64,000 nt of DNA from Trichosporon coremiiforme (Eukaryota; Basidiomycota; Tremellomycetes; Trichosporonales; Trichosporonaceae): contig BCJJ01000017.1 of assembly GCA_039545355.1 (NCBI GenBank), positions 897,949 through 961,948 of the forward strand, in the 5' to 3' direction. Positions 29,676 through 41,840 of the stretch are shown one piece after another (the stretch's first letter is position 1; each line of letters opens with the position of its first letter). The translations under genes and the position numbers were made by a program. The notes beneath the pieces were generated by a model. That model did not search any database, was not told where the DNA came from, and saw nothing but the letters and a program-made list of their open reading frames with translations.

Positions 29676-32600
29676 TTACATGAACTTGCTGAAGAGGCCG
29701 CCGCCGTCCTTCTTCCCTCGCGAGTGGCTGTCCTGCTCCGAGTGCAGGTTCACGAGCGACTGCAGAGAGCGCAGTACCTGGGGTTGTCAGCAAGAGCTCG
29801 AATGCTTCCGACGGCCACGCAGTGGGCAAGTATTCAGGCAAATGGTCGAGACAAGGCACACCGCAGTATGCACGCGCGACATTCAAGGATGCACGCTTCG
29901 TCGAGGGCAAAGAAAAGTAGGTTCGGATCAAACCTAGGCACCGTGGTTTAAACCCACCAGGCGGCCAAGCCTTCCCCCTCGACCGCGTGTTCGCTACACC
30001 TGCCATTCACTTGCCGCACTGCTCGGCGTTTCATGACACGAAGGCACTCACCTGTTCCAGCTTGTCCCTCCGCTCCTGCAGTTCGAGATGCTTTCGGATC
30101 TTCGGGTTCTCGAGCGCAAACTTCTTGATCTCGTCGCGGTCCAGGTCGTACAGGATGCGGGAATCGATCTCGCGCGGGAACTGATGTCAGCTGCAGCTGA
30201 GACTACGAGAGCTTACCTGGTAGAAGAATTGCTCGAGCAGCTCAATGTTGATGAACATCGTGCTCGTGTATGCGAGCTTCTCGGCAACGACGGTCAGGAA
30301 GATCTCAGGGCAGAACGCAGCCTGCTCCGGCCCCGCCTTGCAGCGTTTCGAGCGGATCGCGTGCTGACGGGCTTTCAGGAGGGAGAGTCGGTTCTGGAGA
30401 AGGAGAGCGTGTCGGCCTAGAGTGTCGTCAGTGCACTGCCTTGCGACTTCCATTCTGTTCCTTGCGGCTTCCCGCAAACAGAAGCAGAGATTTACTTACC
30501 GTCGATGATCTGGGCCGGAGAATACTTGTAGGCGTCAAGCTGTGGCTCGGCACCCGCGTCCTCGCCTTCCGGCTGCTCATCGCCCAGGGCAGCTCGCGCC
30601 TTCTTCTCCTCCTGCCACTTCTCCAGGTCTGAAACGTGCTTCACGAGACCGTTCAGCCGCCTTCCTCCGCCCACGCGCTGTTTGATCTCGGCCAATTTGG
30701 CGTCACACAGCACGATCTCCTCCGCGAACTTGTGGTCCGCACGTTCCCGTCCCTGCTCCCACTCCCTCGGCTCGATCTCAACCTCGTACTTGTAAGGTTT
30801 GATGCAGTTCTCCACCTGATCCGCCGTCACTCCCATGCGCTCTCGGAGAATAGCGTGAGAAAAGTCGACGATGCGGTCAGACGCTCCCGGATGGAATGTG
30901 AAGGGCTCGCCAGCGGCAATGCTGTCAATCAGACCACGCAAGCCGTCGGCCACTCGCGAGGTGGAGTCGCGCCCGATGCCCGACTTGGTTAGGAGCGAGG
31001 AGGCAGTCTCCAGCTTGTACCGCCAATACGGGTCAATGTCCTCTGATGACGACAGCTTCTTGTCTTCTCCAAGTCGGGACAGCTCCTGCGCCCGCACCTC
31101 ATCATTCCAGTACAGCTGCTCAAGAATGTCCATGACCTTGTCTTCCAGCATGTCGGTGAGCTTGGCACGCACCGCCGGCTTCTTGAACTGGGACGTGTAT
31201 TCCTTGAACCGCGCCTTGAGCGCATCGACCGTCTCGGCAACGTACGACTCGGACGTGATCCGTCGGTCGTTGTACTGGACCTTGAACTGGTAGTTGGCCT
31301 CCTCGAGCTCGAGCTGAACGGCATTGGTGATACCGTGCAGTGACGAAGCCATGCTCGTCTCCAGTACGTCCATCAGGCGTCGTCGGAGCGTGTCCGTGCC
31401 GACCATGAGGGGTTTGCCGGTCCTAGAGTAACCCTTGAAGAAGCCGGCGTTTTCCCCGCCGAAGAACTCGCTCTCACGCTTGAGAACAGCCTTCGTAATC
31501 GTGCCGCTGTCACCACGCATAGAGCCAAAGACGCCACCGCTCTTCACTGGCGGAGCCTTGCAAACGACACCGACGTAGCCGAGGTTCAAAGGGTACTTGT
31601 TCCCTCCGATGATCGAGGCACCCTGCTGCGGGGGAACCAGGTCCATCTTCGTGACGACTCCGATGGTACGGGTGCCCAGAGGATCAACACGTCGGCTCGC
31701 ACGCAGGGCTGGAGAGTTCGCGAGGTCAACGTCGGCGGCACAGACGGCCAGGATGATGTTCGGCTCCCGGATGTACTTGTCGCACAGCGCAGAGATGCTC
31801 TCCTTCAGATTCTCGGGCTGGTCGAGCGACGAGATCTGGACGTAGCCAGGCAGGTCGATAAGGGTGAGGTCGGGGACATTGGGGGAGTGGATGTTGAGGT
31901 GAATGGGCTTGTCCGAGACGCACTCCTCCGCAGGAACAGAGAGGTTGAGGTCCGTGAGAGTCTTCTGGATGGTCGCGAAGTTGCTGACCTTGCCGAGATG
32001 AGGAATATCAGGGAACTCGCCGTACTCGACGGGCTCGCTCGCTCCGGGCTTCCTGGGAGTGTGAATGAGAGTCAGCTCGATAGGTCGGCGAGTGACCATG
32101 TTATCGCCCCTGGGTGTCAGCAGTGCGACGCCGATAGAGAACTCTTGTCAACTCACTTAGGCAGGAACTCGTGGCCAACGATGGCCTCCAGGACGGAGCT
32201 CTTTCCGGAGCTCTGAGATCCAATGACAACGATGCTAGGGAGTTTGAGGGCGTCACTCTGGTCGACGCTGAGCAGAACGTTTCGAATCTCAATCAGCTTC
32301 TTGGTGAGCTGGACAAGAGCGGCCGGGGTCTCGGATGAGCCCTCCTGCTTCTCCTCGTCGTCATCAGAAGCAGCATACGCGGCAGCCGTAGCCGCGGCGG
32401 CAACAGCAGCCTCGCCTCCACTGGGGCCCTCAGGCTCAGGCTCCTCCGGTTGCGTCTTGAAGTTGTGAGACTCCTCCTTGCTCGAGTTCTCCGTCTTCGT
32501 CTCCTGAGGCTTGACGAACTGCGAGGTGAACGCCTCCCACCAATCCTTCGCTCCCGTCCTGAAAGCATCGGCCTGCGTTTGTGCCTGAGCCGTCGCTTCG

Positions 32601-33100
32601 TTAATGCCACCCGAGATATTACTGCTGAGCTCGCTCAAGGTCGAATAAGTCGTGTCGTAGGCGCTGCCGAGCTTGTCGGCCGTCGACGAGTAAGCGCCTG
32701 AGAGCGTGTCCTGAATCCTTCCGAGAGTGTCCATCGTTGCGGTTCGAACGCCTGAGAGTCAGCTAGCGCTTAGGACATGAAAGGCAGGCTCCCAAATGAC
32801 CCAATACAGCTGCAACTGGATAGAAGACGGAGGTAGGAGGCTGTCACACGACGTACCTTCGAACTTGTAGTTCGCATATCCCACTCCACCGGCACCGATC
32901 GCGGCGCCATACAGCGGTACCCGGAACGCTTTCGCAACCATGCGGGGGATGGTGCCGAAGCTGATGGCGCGGACATGGAGGGCTCTTGAAGGCGTCGTAA
33001 CTCGTCCCAGAGCCAAGGCAGGCTGGTGATGCCGGAGGAGGACAGGTCGAGGGCTCGCTGCCATGAGTCTGGGCCGCAAGGCCGGGACCCTGCGCAGCAT
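29676..33100 (-). CDS. MGM1: Mitochondrial dynamin-like GTPase (inner-membrane fusion, OPA1/Mgm1 family)
   Basis: Six exons: complement(29676..29777, 30052..30180, 30217..30416, 30500..32109, 32157..32751, 32857..33100), 959 aa. Introns are 274, 36, 83, 47 and 105 nt. Exon 1 has a basic mitochondrial targeting sequence and a transmembrane segment near residues 62-80 ([20 protein letters not shown]). An Ala-rich hydrophobic patch ([15 protein letters not shown], about residues 195-209) is a candidate rhomboid-processing site. GTPase motifs are GSQSSGKSS (G1, about 259), [15 protein letters not shown] (G2 region, across an intron), DLPG (G3) and TKMD (G4). Middle and GED-like parts follow through [20 protein letters not shown], with a Lys/Gly-rich end. 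The protein fuses inner membranes and shapes cristae. Confidence 0.95.
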
Positions 33101-33451
33101 GATGTCGGTGGTCCTTTGACGTGTGTCGGGTCTATTATACAGTTGATGTACGAGCTGGAATACAGTCCCCCGCCGTCCGAAAGCAGGGGTGAGTCGTAGT
33201 GGTAATCGGTTGAAGGATTGAGTACGGATGAGAGATGCAGCAACCTCGCGAGAGATAGCCGGTCTGGACCGTCGAGGACGTCCTGCAAATCACTTGCCCT
33301 TCCCAGAGTCGCCACCGTAAGTGTCTCGGCGCGGGTGCATATGGTCACGTGGGACAAAGTTGCGTCATGGCACCCTTCCCTCTGTTGACTTTTGACTTTC
33401 GAGGGATCGACCTCAACTTTGACCAACTCTTGCCTCGGAAAAGCAGCTGCC
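33101..33451. promoter_or_regulatory. Bidirectional promoter of MGM1 and the 239-aa gene, with a CACGTG box
   Basis: A 351-bp divergent spacer. CACGTG at 33346-33351 is an E-box palindrome bound by bHLH factors such as Cbf1 in fungi and is positioned to serve both genes. No TATA box is obvious. Confidence 0.4.
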
Positions 33452-34294
33452 ATGTCGCGTCTCGCCTCGCTGCAGTCCACGCCATCAAAGCGCTCGTCGC
33501 CTTCGCCTTCGCCGTCACCGGCTCAGTCACCTTTGCGCCCGACAGAGACGACACACCATCGCATGCTGAAGATGGTTCTTGCCGAGGTTCGGAACGTCCT
33601 CAGCACATGGGACGACATTGTCACTCATGACGGGCTGAAGGCGGGCAAGTCATGTATTGATGAGGCGACTGAGATGGAGTGAGTTGTACTCTTTCCCCGG
33701 TGCCCATGCGCTAACGAACAGCAACATTTTATTGAACCCCGAAGGTCCAGAGCGAACACCAGTTGGACCGCATCTGGAGAGGCTGATGGAAGCGCGGGAG
33801 TCACTGCAAGCTGTACTTGCCAAGCTTGTGAGCTAGCAGGCTGTTGTGTTCAGCTAACAGTTAGGAGCGGCTTTTGGTGAAACTAAACGGTTTGGCGGAC
33901 CAGGCCGACCGACTGTTCTTCGAGGCGTGCAAGACTCAGAAGTATAACTTCGTGCTAAGCGATCCGCTGTGGCTTTCGTGGACTTTTGAGGATTTCGGTA
34001 AGCTCGCCTGCGATGGTTCTGCAGAAAGTTGACCTCTCAGTGAACTCTTTGTCGGAGCTGGTCTCTGTTCACAACCGGCATCTGGTGGAGATGGACGGTC
34101 TGGCTGCGACATTGATGGATTCGTCAACGAAGTTCGAGGATGCGCGCTCTGCAATTGAGCGGTGGCGCGATTTGGGTCGGGGTGGCGAGCGCTGGGAAGC
34201 TGCGCGCGAATGGGAGGAGGTGACTCAGCTCGAACTGGCGGGGCCGAATCCAAAGGTGGAGCAAGAAACGCCTAAGCGACGCGGCAAGCGATGA
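33452..34294 (+). CDS. Unrecognised helical/coiled-coil protein, four exons (239 aa)
   Basis: Exons 33452..33678, 33722..33827, 33865..33997 and 34041..34294. Introns are 43, 37 and 43 nt with CTAAC-like branch sites; all junctions keep frame, which is strong evidence for a real gene. The N-terminus is a Ser/Pro-rich tail (SRLASLQSTPSKRSSPSPS). From residue 38 the protein is almost wholly helical: MLKMVLAEVRNVLSTWDDIV, ERLMEARESLQAVLAKLERL, LNGLADQADRLFFEACKTQK, SELVSVHNRHLVEMDGLAA. It ends in a basic KRRGKR tail. Heptad-like Leu spacing suggests a coiled-coil subunit of a complex, and the basic tail could be nuclear. I cannot assign a family; small kinetochore or spindle-pole subunits often look like this, but that is a guess. 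Confidence 0.8.
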
Positions 34295-34906
34295 GCACAA
34301 CACCCTTCTGCGCTCCCTGGATCTGGACCAGAGAAAGGGATCACCACTGTTCCTGCAGGTCGGCTTGCGGGTGAGCATGCATAATGCGTGTACGACGATT
34401 GGACGTAGCGAGCGCATGGGCGTGGACGGGACGCTCGGACACCGACGGAAGTGGGGGAAATATCAGCAGTGGTGCGGGGAAGACACAGGGCGACGCTTCT
34501 GGCTGGGACGTGAGGGGCGAGCTTCGTCTCGGACGACATGATTCACCTTTCGTCGTTCAAGTTCACGCTTCCGGATACGACCATGTCCGACGGGTGCGAG
34601 ATGCGGGGCTCACTACGCCCCCGCGCCATGCAATAAAAGGGCGACGTATTTCGCGACGCACACCAGGTTTCGAATCTGAAGATCGACGCATCACCTTTTA
34701 AGTCACCCACACGTGTTGTTGTTCTACTCTTCACCGCCTCATCGCGTTTATCGACGTCGACATTCTCAGCTTTTAGCAATCCAGATACGGCTACCCGACC
34801 ATCATCGCGCTTCCGAGCCTTTTCAACGTCATTGGCAACGCAGCTCCGGGTTGCTCTCCGCGAGAGTTCTCACACGACTTCGCCGCGCGGCTCATCCCCT
34901 GTCACC
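34295..34906. other. Intergenic; promoter of the 250-aa gene with TATA-like box
   Basis: Contains CAATAAAAGGG, with ATAAAA at 34633-34638 (+), about 270 nt before the ATG at 34907. Otherwise no feature is seen. Confidence 0.4.
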
Positions 34907-35703
34907 ATGGGGAAATTTCACAGCCGCGTCGGCGACGACCCGCATCCACACACTCACCACACGATGACTGAATGTCTGTCGGAACGCAAGCAGAGTGTGA
35001 GTCCAGCTTCTGCTGACCTACGAACAAAGCTGATGAATAGGGAGTTGTTGCGGTAATGCGCTGGTTCGCGCGCGTGCTGCACAAGATCGCGATATCAGCG
35101 AAGCTCGCGCGCACCCCGACAGTGGCGACGTACCCTCGCCCACGACGGCGGCACATTGTATCGGGTGGAACGCTGGACACGGTGGACACGATCGACGACA
35201 TGCGGCACGTTATTGCCACCCTGGGCGGATGGGAGCGGCACGAGTCGGACTACAGCTACGCCTCGACCGAGGCTTCTATCGGCACCGCAGCTGCGACCGA
35301 CGTGAGCCAGGCGACGGCAAGCGGGAGCGAGTACCGCGACAGCAGCTTCAGTGCTAGCGCGACGACGCTGTCAATTCGCGTCGCTGCGCGCGGAACAAGA
35401 ACACGGCCAGGCATCCTGAACTGGAACGGATCTGGAAAGGGCAAGGAGAGGGCGCGCGAGGTGTCGATGTGCTCTTTCTCCGAGCTCGAGGACACGCAGG
35501 AGGTTCTGGAGGACCAGCCCGCACCGCCACCGCGAGGCGTGGAACGACGACACGATGACCGGCGACACGCTATTTACGATGTCCACGATGTGCACGATGA
35601 CTCCACGACCGACTCGAGCAAGGACACGGAAATCGCGGCCATCATTCTCAGCCGCTCGTTCGGATACAGTCTGCGCCGCGCGCCCACGAACCAGACGATC
35701 TGA
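34907..35703 (+). CDS. Hypothetical protein with candidate N-myristoylation signal (250 aa)
   Basis: Exons 34907..34996 and 35041..35703 around a 44-nt intron (GTGAGT...GCTGATG...TAG), phase 0. The protein starts MGKFHSRVGDD: Gly2 and Ser6 fit the MGxxxS consensus for N-myristoyl transferase, and Lys3/Arg7 add charge. A basic helical segment follows (MRWFARVLHKIAISAKLART). The middle is Ser/Thr/Ala-rich and disordered, with PGILNWNG. A charged His/Asp stretch (HDDRRHAIYDVHDVHDD) precedes the C-terminus (IAAIILSRSFGYSLRRAPT). No domain is recognised. A membrane-tethered regulatory protein is plausible but inferred. It is convergent with the OYE-like gene (201 bp between stops). Confidence 0.65.
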
Positions 35704-35904
35704 TCGACGATCGACGACTGCCTCCGCCATCACCCGAATCCCTTGCCAATAGACGTGTTGTACGATACTTCCCCTCCCCCACTAGACAGCACCCCCTACC
35801 ACAGAATAGTGTATACCCCGCACCTGTCCATTACCTCTCCCCCGCCACCTACAGCCAGATTGTATGATTGTACATGCAAGACCACAGTGTATAACGTATA
35901 TTCT

Positions 35905-37661
35905 CTACCAGTCCTTCCCCCACCAGCGCTTCAGCCAGTTCACCGGCCCTCCGGCGCAGATGGTCTGCCACAGCGTCTCAGTCGCAAGGCCCTTGAACCA
36001 GTCGAGCTCCATATCCGGCTCTTCTCCTCTCCCCATCCGTGCCATCTGCCACTCATGCCACGTCGTGCCAATACCGGCTCCGACGAGCTTGACCCCCGAG
36101 CCCTTGCTGGCCAGTTCGATGGCCTCGTTCTCGCCACATGTGCAGTCGGGATCGTCGAGACTGACAAAACTCGCCGTCGAGGAACTAGAGGGACAGGCGG
36201 AGCTGTGGCTCGCCCACCGGCGCACGGGCCGCGATGGTCGCGGTGCGAAGATCTGCGCGTTCAATAGCCGCCTCGCCGCCTCGGCGTGCGGAATGTCGTA
36301 TGCTATACGTGCCTTTGAGGCGTCCAGCTCCCGGTTCAGGAGCACTCGGCGCGGCAGGTCGGGCACGACGGCCGCTGGCCGGCCGATGCCCGCGACGTGG
36401 CAGGCCCTATTCCGCAACGAGCTTGCTATCAGTTCGCGGTCGTGCAGGCCACCCGTCAGCATGATGGCGGGGCCGTACGGCGGCGGAGGCAGTGTTGGGA
36501 GCAGCGCGGCCGTGAAGTGCGCGAAGAGCGATTGTCGCGGCGAAGGGTCCGTTGGCGACATTGACGAGGCAGTGAACACTGGTGTCAGAAGGGGGGCTGA
36601 GACAGGAAAGGCTTACTTGGGTTCGTGTAGGTGCCGCCAGAGATTTCCAGAAGGTCGACGAGACGCCACGACACGATCTCTCTGATGATCTCGGCTGACG
36701 TGTTCTCGTCTAGCCCGCCTGCGATGAAGTCGGAGCAGTTGATCTTGAGCGCCTTCACGAAGCGGGGTGCCGTGACTGCGTGAATGCCCGTGAAGATTAT
36801 CCACATTAGGTGCAGTCTCAGGGGGATGTGGTCGGGCACTCCGGGCAACGCATGGGGGTGCGGGTTCGTCTGTGATCAGTTACCACGATCCTGTCCTCGA
36901 CTCACCAATGGTGACAAGTACTGCGCGAGCAGGTAACCATGGGCCGCGTGGAGTTGGACGCCTCCCCACCCCGCCTCCTCCATGCATGCTGCTGCGTCGA
37001 CGAACCGGCCCGCAATGTCCAGCCACTCGGCCAGGTCCGTCACGGCGCGAGATGGGACCGGCCACAGCGTCCGCGCCATGGCCCACGCGATCGGCCCAGA
37101 CCCCAGATCCGGCCGCGCGCTCACCGGGGCAATAGACGGAACCCACGGGGCTCTGCACATGGAGAACGTCGGCGAGGACTGCATCCCGGCGTGGTTCAGC
37201 TGCACGAGCGTCAGTGGCGCGTCGGGGCCCGCGCAATGTGGCGGGATAATGGACTCGTGCAGCTCATGGAAGCGCGGGACGGTATGCGGGTCGTCGTTGA
37301 AGCGAAGGTCGAATGGAGTGCCAGACTGGCTAGCGTCCACTTGGACGTTACCTGTTGGTCAGTAGACGCCAACGTCAGCAACCCACCCGTCAGAATTACG
37401 CCCCATCCACCCTTGCCCCATCGACTGTAGAGTTTCCGATGGCGCCGTCCTGGCAGTCCACCTGGGATGCCCTCCTCCATCGCCGCCTTTGCATCAGCAT
37501 TGTTCAAGGACCAGTTACAGAAAGAGATCGCACCTCACGCGACTACCACTCACCTTAGCGAGGCGGTTCGGAATAGTGACCCCATTAGGGAGAGTCACGG
37601 GTGACGACAGGAGGTCAATGTCGTCGTCAGGGAAGTCGTCGACTGAGTCCCTCATGATCAT
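35905..37661 (-). CDS. NADH:flavin oxidoreductase / Old Yellow Enzyme-like protein (about 526 aa)
   Basis: Five exons: complement(35905..36578, 36617..36869, 36906..37351, 37387..37486, 37554..37661). Introns are 38, 36, 35 and 67 nt and every join keeps frame. Family landmarks are SSPVTLPNGVTIPNRLAK, KLYSRWGKGGWGVILTGNVQ (across an intron), LVQLNHAGMQS, GWGGVQLHAAHGYLLAQYLS (the His/His pair contacting substrate), FVKALKINCSDFIAGG and LLEISGGTY. The fold is an FMN-dependent TIM barrel that reduces activated C=C bonds or quinone-like substrates with NAD(P)H. The usual R-x-D-x-YGG-S-x-x-NR segment after the catalytic loop is replaced by a divergent stretch (TNPHPHALPGVPDHIPLRLH). The C-terminus has the MARMGRGEEPD motif of fungal homologues. 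Start may be 37661 or 37655. Confidence 0.87.
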
Positions 37662-38287
37662 CGTAAGGCTCTAAAACAGTGATATTGTAGGGATGAGCGG
37701 CGCGGAGAGGGATGGAGTGGAAGACGAGGACGGGCCCACTGAACTTGGGGACACGACCTCGCGCTCCACGACCGGTTGGCGCTACCCGGGAAGGGATGGA
37801 AAACGGGTTGTGGAAGCCGAAACGTCGCCCTTTACAGAGGTCGCTGACGAAGGCTTTGGAAAGGAGATGTGAGGCCCAATCAAGAGGGCGGACCGGGCGG
37901 CAGCGTCGGGGCGCACAGACGACGGCGGCTTAGAGAGCGCAGAGGACGACGACGCACAAGACGATCCAGGCAGATGCAATAACAATAATAGACGCGTCTT
38001 CCAGCCCATTCATTGGCCTAGCCATGCTTCATTAAGGAACAATCGTTACCTAATCGCACGTGACATCCCGCCCAGGTACTTAAGCTCAAGCGGGGCCCTC
38101 GCAATGACCACCACTTGCCCACGGACGCACGGACCGTCAGCCAGAGCCATCACCTGACCCTTGTTCCACCCACCCACTTAGCCACGTGCACCCGCGCGTC
38201 GAGGCTCCCTTGTTGTCATTTGCCTCCCACCATCACCTTCCCTCGACCTCGAACACTCTCACCATCCGCACGACCCGCGCATCCAAC
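37662..38287. promoter_or_regulatory. Divergent promoter of the OYE-like gene and TAF1
   Basis: A 626-bp spacer without a gene. The 70 bases before the TAF1 ATG are a C/T/A-rich leader. Confidence 0.35.
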
Positions 38288-41200
38288 ATGTCCGAAGGCG
38301 ACGACGACGTTCTCGGATCGGCCTTCGGTCTCGGCAGCGTCCTCGCCGATGTCGGTGTCGACGCTAACGCCCTCTCGGCCTTCCTTGAGAAGACGGAGGG
38401 CAAGCGCTCGCGCGACATTGAGCAGGCGCTCGAGGAAGAGGGCCAGTACATGGACGACGTCAGCAACGATGGGCTCCCCGAGGAAACCGAGGAGGACAAA
38501 CAGGCTCGACGAAGAGAGCAGGCTGCGATCAAGGCCGAGGAAGAACGATGGGCTCGCCGCGCCGCGAACGACCTCAAGGCTATGCCGACGGACGCTGACA
38601 AACGGCGGCGACAAAAGCGCGAGGAGACCGAGAAGGACCGAGTGATGACTGTCTGGCCGGATTATAAGCCAGGCACAATGCTTAAGATGAGCGAGGTCTT
38701 CTACGAGACGCCAGCTGCTGCTCAGTCACGGCGCGCAGGCATCCTCAAGAAGAAGCGAAGGCTACTTGAGGGACCGCCGAAGGAAGAACGTGAGTCTGGA
38801 TCTTACTGCCGTAACTGACGGTCCAGATGCCATCACTGTGGACCAGCCTAAGAAGACTAGCTCTAAGGTCTCCTTCCTTCTTCCCAACCTGCCGTCGCTG
38901 CCTGGCTCGGACCAGACGAAGTCGAGCTATCTTGCTCCCGTCGGCGAGTGGTTTGACCCCGACTGGATCAAGGACGCCAGAGAAATCCGGAGAGAAGAGA
39001 TGACTCGCCCCCCTCCCGGAATAGATCTCGACGGAGGTGACGGAAAGATTCTAGATTTGGCGGACTGGGAAAGCGACATCATCATGTGCTCTTTGTGAGT
39101 TGGTACGGCCGACAACGCAACTGACGCCAGGGACCCGGATCATCAGCCTAAGCGCGTGCATGAACCGGACCAGCTTCGCAACACTCACATCGACTCGGCT
39201 GATTGGCTGCGAGAAGTTGTCTGGGACGCGCGGTTGGCGACTCCGGACCTTGTGGAAGACCATGAAGATGAGGAGGAAGCTGAGACGCAAGAGACGAAGA
39301 AGACTGAGAGTACAGAGGCCGTCTCGAAGCTCGACAAGTTCAACATCGGTAACGACCATCTGTACGAGCACACCAGGGCTTCTCGTTACCGCATTCGCCA
39401 GACGTTCGGTGCAATCGAGGTCTTCCATTCGATCCCTGCCCAGATCTTGCAAATGCCGTTCTACAAGACGACACTGAACAAGAACGAGGCTCGAACATGG
39501 CACCGCACTCCGCTGCAGTTCCCGAACAACGTTTGGCTGTCTTTCGCGAAGCTCAAGCCGAATCCTAACAAGAGCAAGGGCAAGTTCGTGGCGGACCCTG
39601 CGGAACGCTTCAAGACGACCAAGGATCTCTCCGTCACTGAAAAGTGCCCATACGCGCTGCTGGAGTTCTCCGAGGAATGCCCTCCAATTATGAGTGGGTA
39701 CGGCATGGGCACGACGATTGTCAACTACTACCGCAAGAAGGACGACAAGGACGAGCACGTACCGAAGCTCGAGCTTGGCCAGCCCTCGATTCTCAATGTC
39801 GGAGACGCCGAGCCGTTCCTTCTCGGATATGTCGACCCCGGCAAGGTCACTCAGGTCATTCACAACAACCTCATTCGAGCCCCGATCTTCAAGCACCAGC
39901 CTGAAAACACCGACTTCTTGGTCATTCGTCAGACTATCAATGGCCATGCGACGTACTACATCCGCGAAATCAACCACCTGTTCACGGTTGGCCAGACGGT
40001 CCCGAACATGTCAGAGGTCCCGGGTCCGCACGCCCGTAAGAACACGACGACAGCCAAGCACCGCCTGATGATCGTGGCGTGGATCCTGATCAAGAAGAAC
40101 AAAGAGCTCGAGAAGCAGCGTGTCAAGCTTGCGCGACTGCTCAAGTACTTCCCCGACCAGACGGAGCTCCAGATGCGTCAGCGTCTGAAGATCAAGGGCA
40201 ACGAGTTCCTCGAGTACGACCACGACTCCAAGTTCCACTCTGGCTACTGGAAGCTGAATCCGAAGTACGACTTCCCGAAGGAGAAGAAGGACGTACTCCG
40301 CATGGTCACGCCGGAATATGCTTCGCTGTACGAAGCTATGCAGGTCGGAGCCCAGCATCTCCGTGACGCCGGTTACACGAAGACGGCCGACGGCAACGCG
40401 GAGGACGAGTTCGGTGACAAGGGAGAGGAGGGTCTGGACGTCGAGCAGCGGCTCGCTGTCTGGGCGACCACCCTGAACTACAAGCGAGCTGAGGCGCAGA
40501 AAGCCTGGCTTCAGGTTCACGGCGACGGTGACCCGACTGGCCGCGGTGAAGGCTTCAGTTTCCTCAAGACGAACATGAAGAACTATTTCCTGCGAAAGGG
40601 CGAGACGGAGGAGGGTCGTCGGCTGGAGGCTGAAGCCAAGGCAGGCGGCGGTCCTGTCAAGATCTCGAACGCCGAGCAGAGCCGCATCTACGAAGAGGAG
40701 AAGCGTAAGGTGTGGGACCTGCAATGGCAGGCGCTCAGCAACCCCAAGGCGCCGTCGCTCACGCAGGAGGACGAGCACCGTTCCTCGGTCACCGAGCCGG
40801 CTCCTGCTGGTTTAGCGCCCCGCTTCGCCAAAGAGCCCCCGAGACAGTTCTCTCGCGCTGGCTCGCTCGCTGCGCCCGCGTTTGACTCGCCAATGGAGGA
40901 CATGCGCTCTCCGTCTGCGATGAGTTTCGACGGTGAATCGCAGTTCACTGGCAACGACCGTGCCGCCGCCAAGGTGCTCCGCATCAACCGTGTCGTCAAG
41001 GGCAAGCGCACCGTCGAGATTGTCCGCGACCCGCAGGTCATCACGTCGTACCTCCGACGTGTTGAAGAGCGCAAGCTGGCGCAGTACACGGACGAGCTGG
41101 ACAACCTGAAGCCGACGGGCAACATGGAGGAGGACGAGCTGAAGATCCAGGCGCTGCGACAGGAGGTCATCCGTCTGAAGAAGAACCAGCAGCGCCGACA

Positions 41201-41471
41201 GCAGCGCAAGAAGTACGCGGGCAAGGGCGAGCTGCCCGACGTTGGCGAGGGCGAGGGCAAGCGTCGCTGTGGTGCGTGCGGAGCGTACGGCCACACCAAG
41301 GCGAACCGCAACTGTCCCAAGTTCAACCAGAACGTGGCACCGAGCCCGAGCACGACGACACCGGTCAACCCGACGCCGTTCGGCTACGGCATGATGGACG
41401 CGCCAGTACAGCCTACGGAGCAGGCCGCCCCAGCCCCGATGAAGATCAAGCTTGCGCTCGGAGGCCGCTGA
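38288..41471 (+). CDS. TAF1: Transcription initiation factor TFIID subunit 1
   Basis: Exons 38288..38789, 38827..39094 and 39131..41471 encode 1036 aa, with introns of 37 and 36 nt. The acidic N-terminus (MSEGDDDVLGSAFGLGSVLA) fits the TAND-like, TBP-contacting region. The DUF3591 core starts near residue 328 (NIGNDHLYEHTRASRYRIRQ) and includes PYALLEFSEECPPIMSGYGM, NYYRKKDDKDEHVPKLELG, LLKYFPDQTELQMRQRLKI and VWATTLNYKRAEAQKAWLQV. A C-terminal zinc knuckle near residues 970-986 is CGACGAYGHTKANRNCP (C-x2-C-x4-H-x6-C). No bromodomain follows, as in other fungal TAF1 proteins. TAF1 is the scaffold of TFIID that binds TBP, TAF7 and core-promoter DNA. Confidence 0.96.
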
Positions 41472-41800
41472 TGACGAATATACCCGGCATATCATTTCTC
41501 TGTATACCGCACGCACGTAATGTTGCGTATCATCCTGTAGTACCACATGCACTTTTGTATCAAGCGAGTGGCGCGGAGGGGGGTTACGAGTGAGTCCAGT
41601 GTGGAACTCGAGCGCTCCGTCACAGCATGCAGCTGGAGCGAGCCTGACTTGCACGACGAGATGCAATCGACGTGCCACCGTGGTCGGACCATGCTCAGCA
41701 GCCCAACGAGCCGGCGGCTCTTGATCGCCCGAGATCTAGCACGAAGCTCAACTCGGCCGCGAGATGATTCATGTTCTTGTGCTTAATCGTGCGCATGAGC

Positions 41801-41840
41801 AACCATAAGTTAGCGTGAGTAATCGTGAGTTATCGTAAGT
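41801..41840. repeat. 10-bp imperfect tandem repeat, four units
   Basis: Four consecutive 10-mers: AACCATAAGT, TAGCGTGAGT, AATCGTGAGT, TATCGTAAGT. The period is close to one helical turn. Confidence 0.6.
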
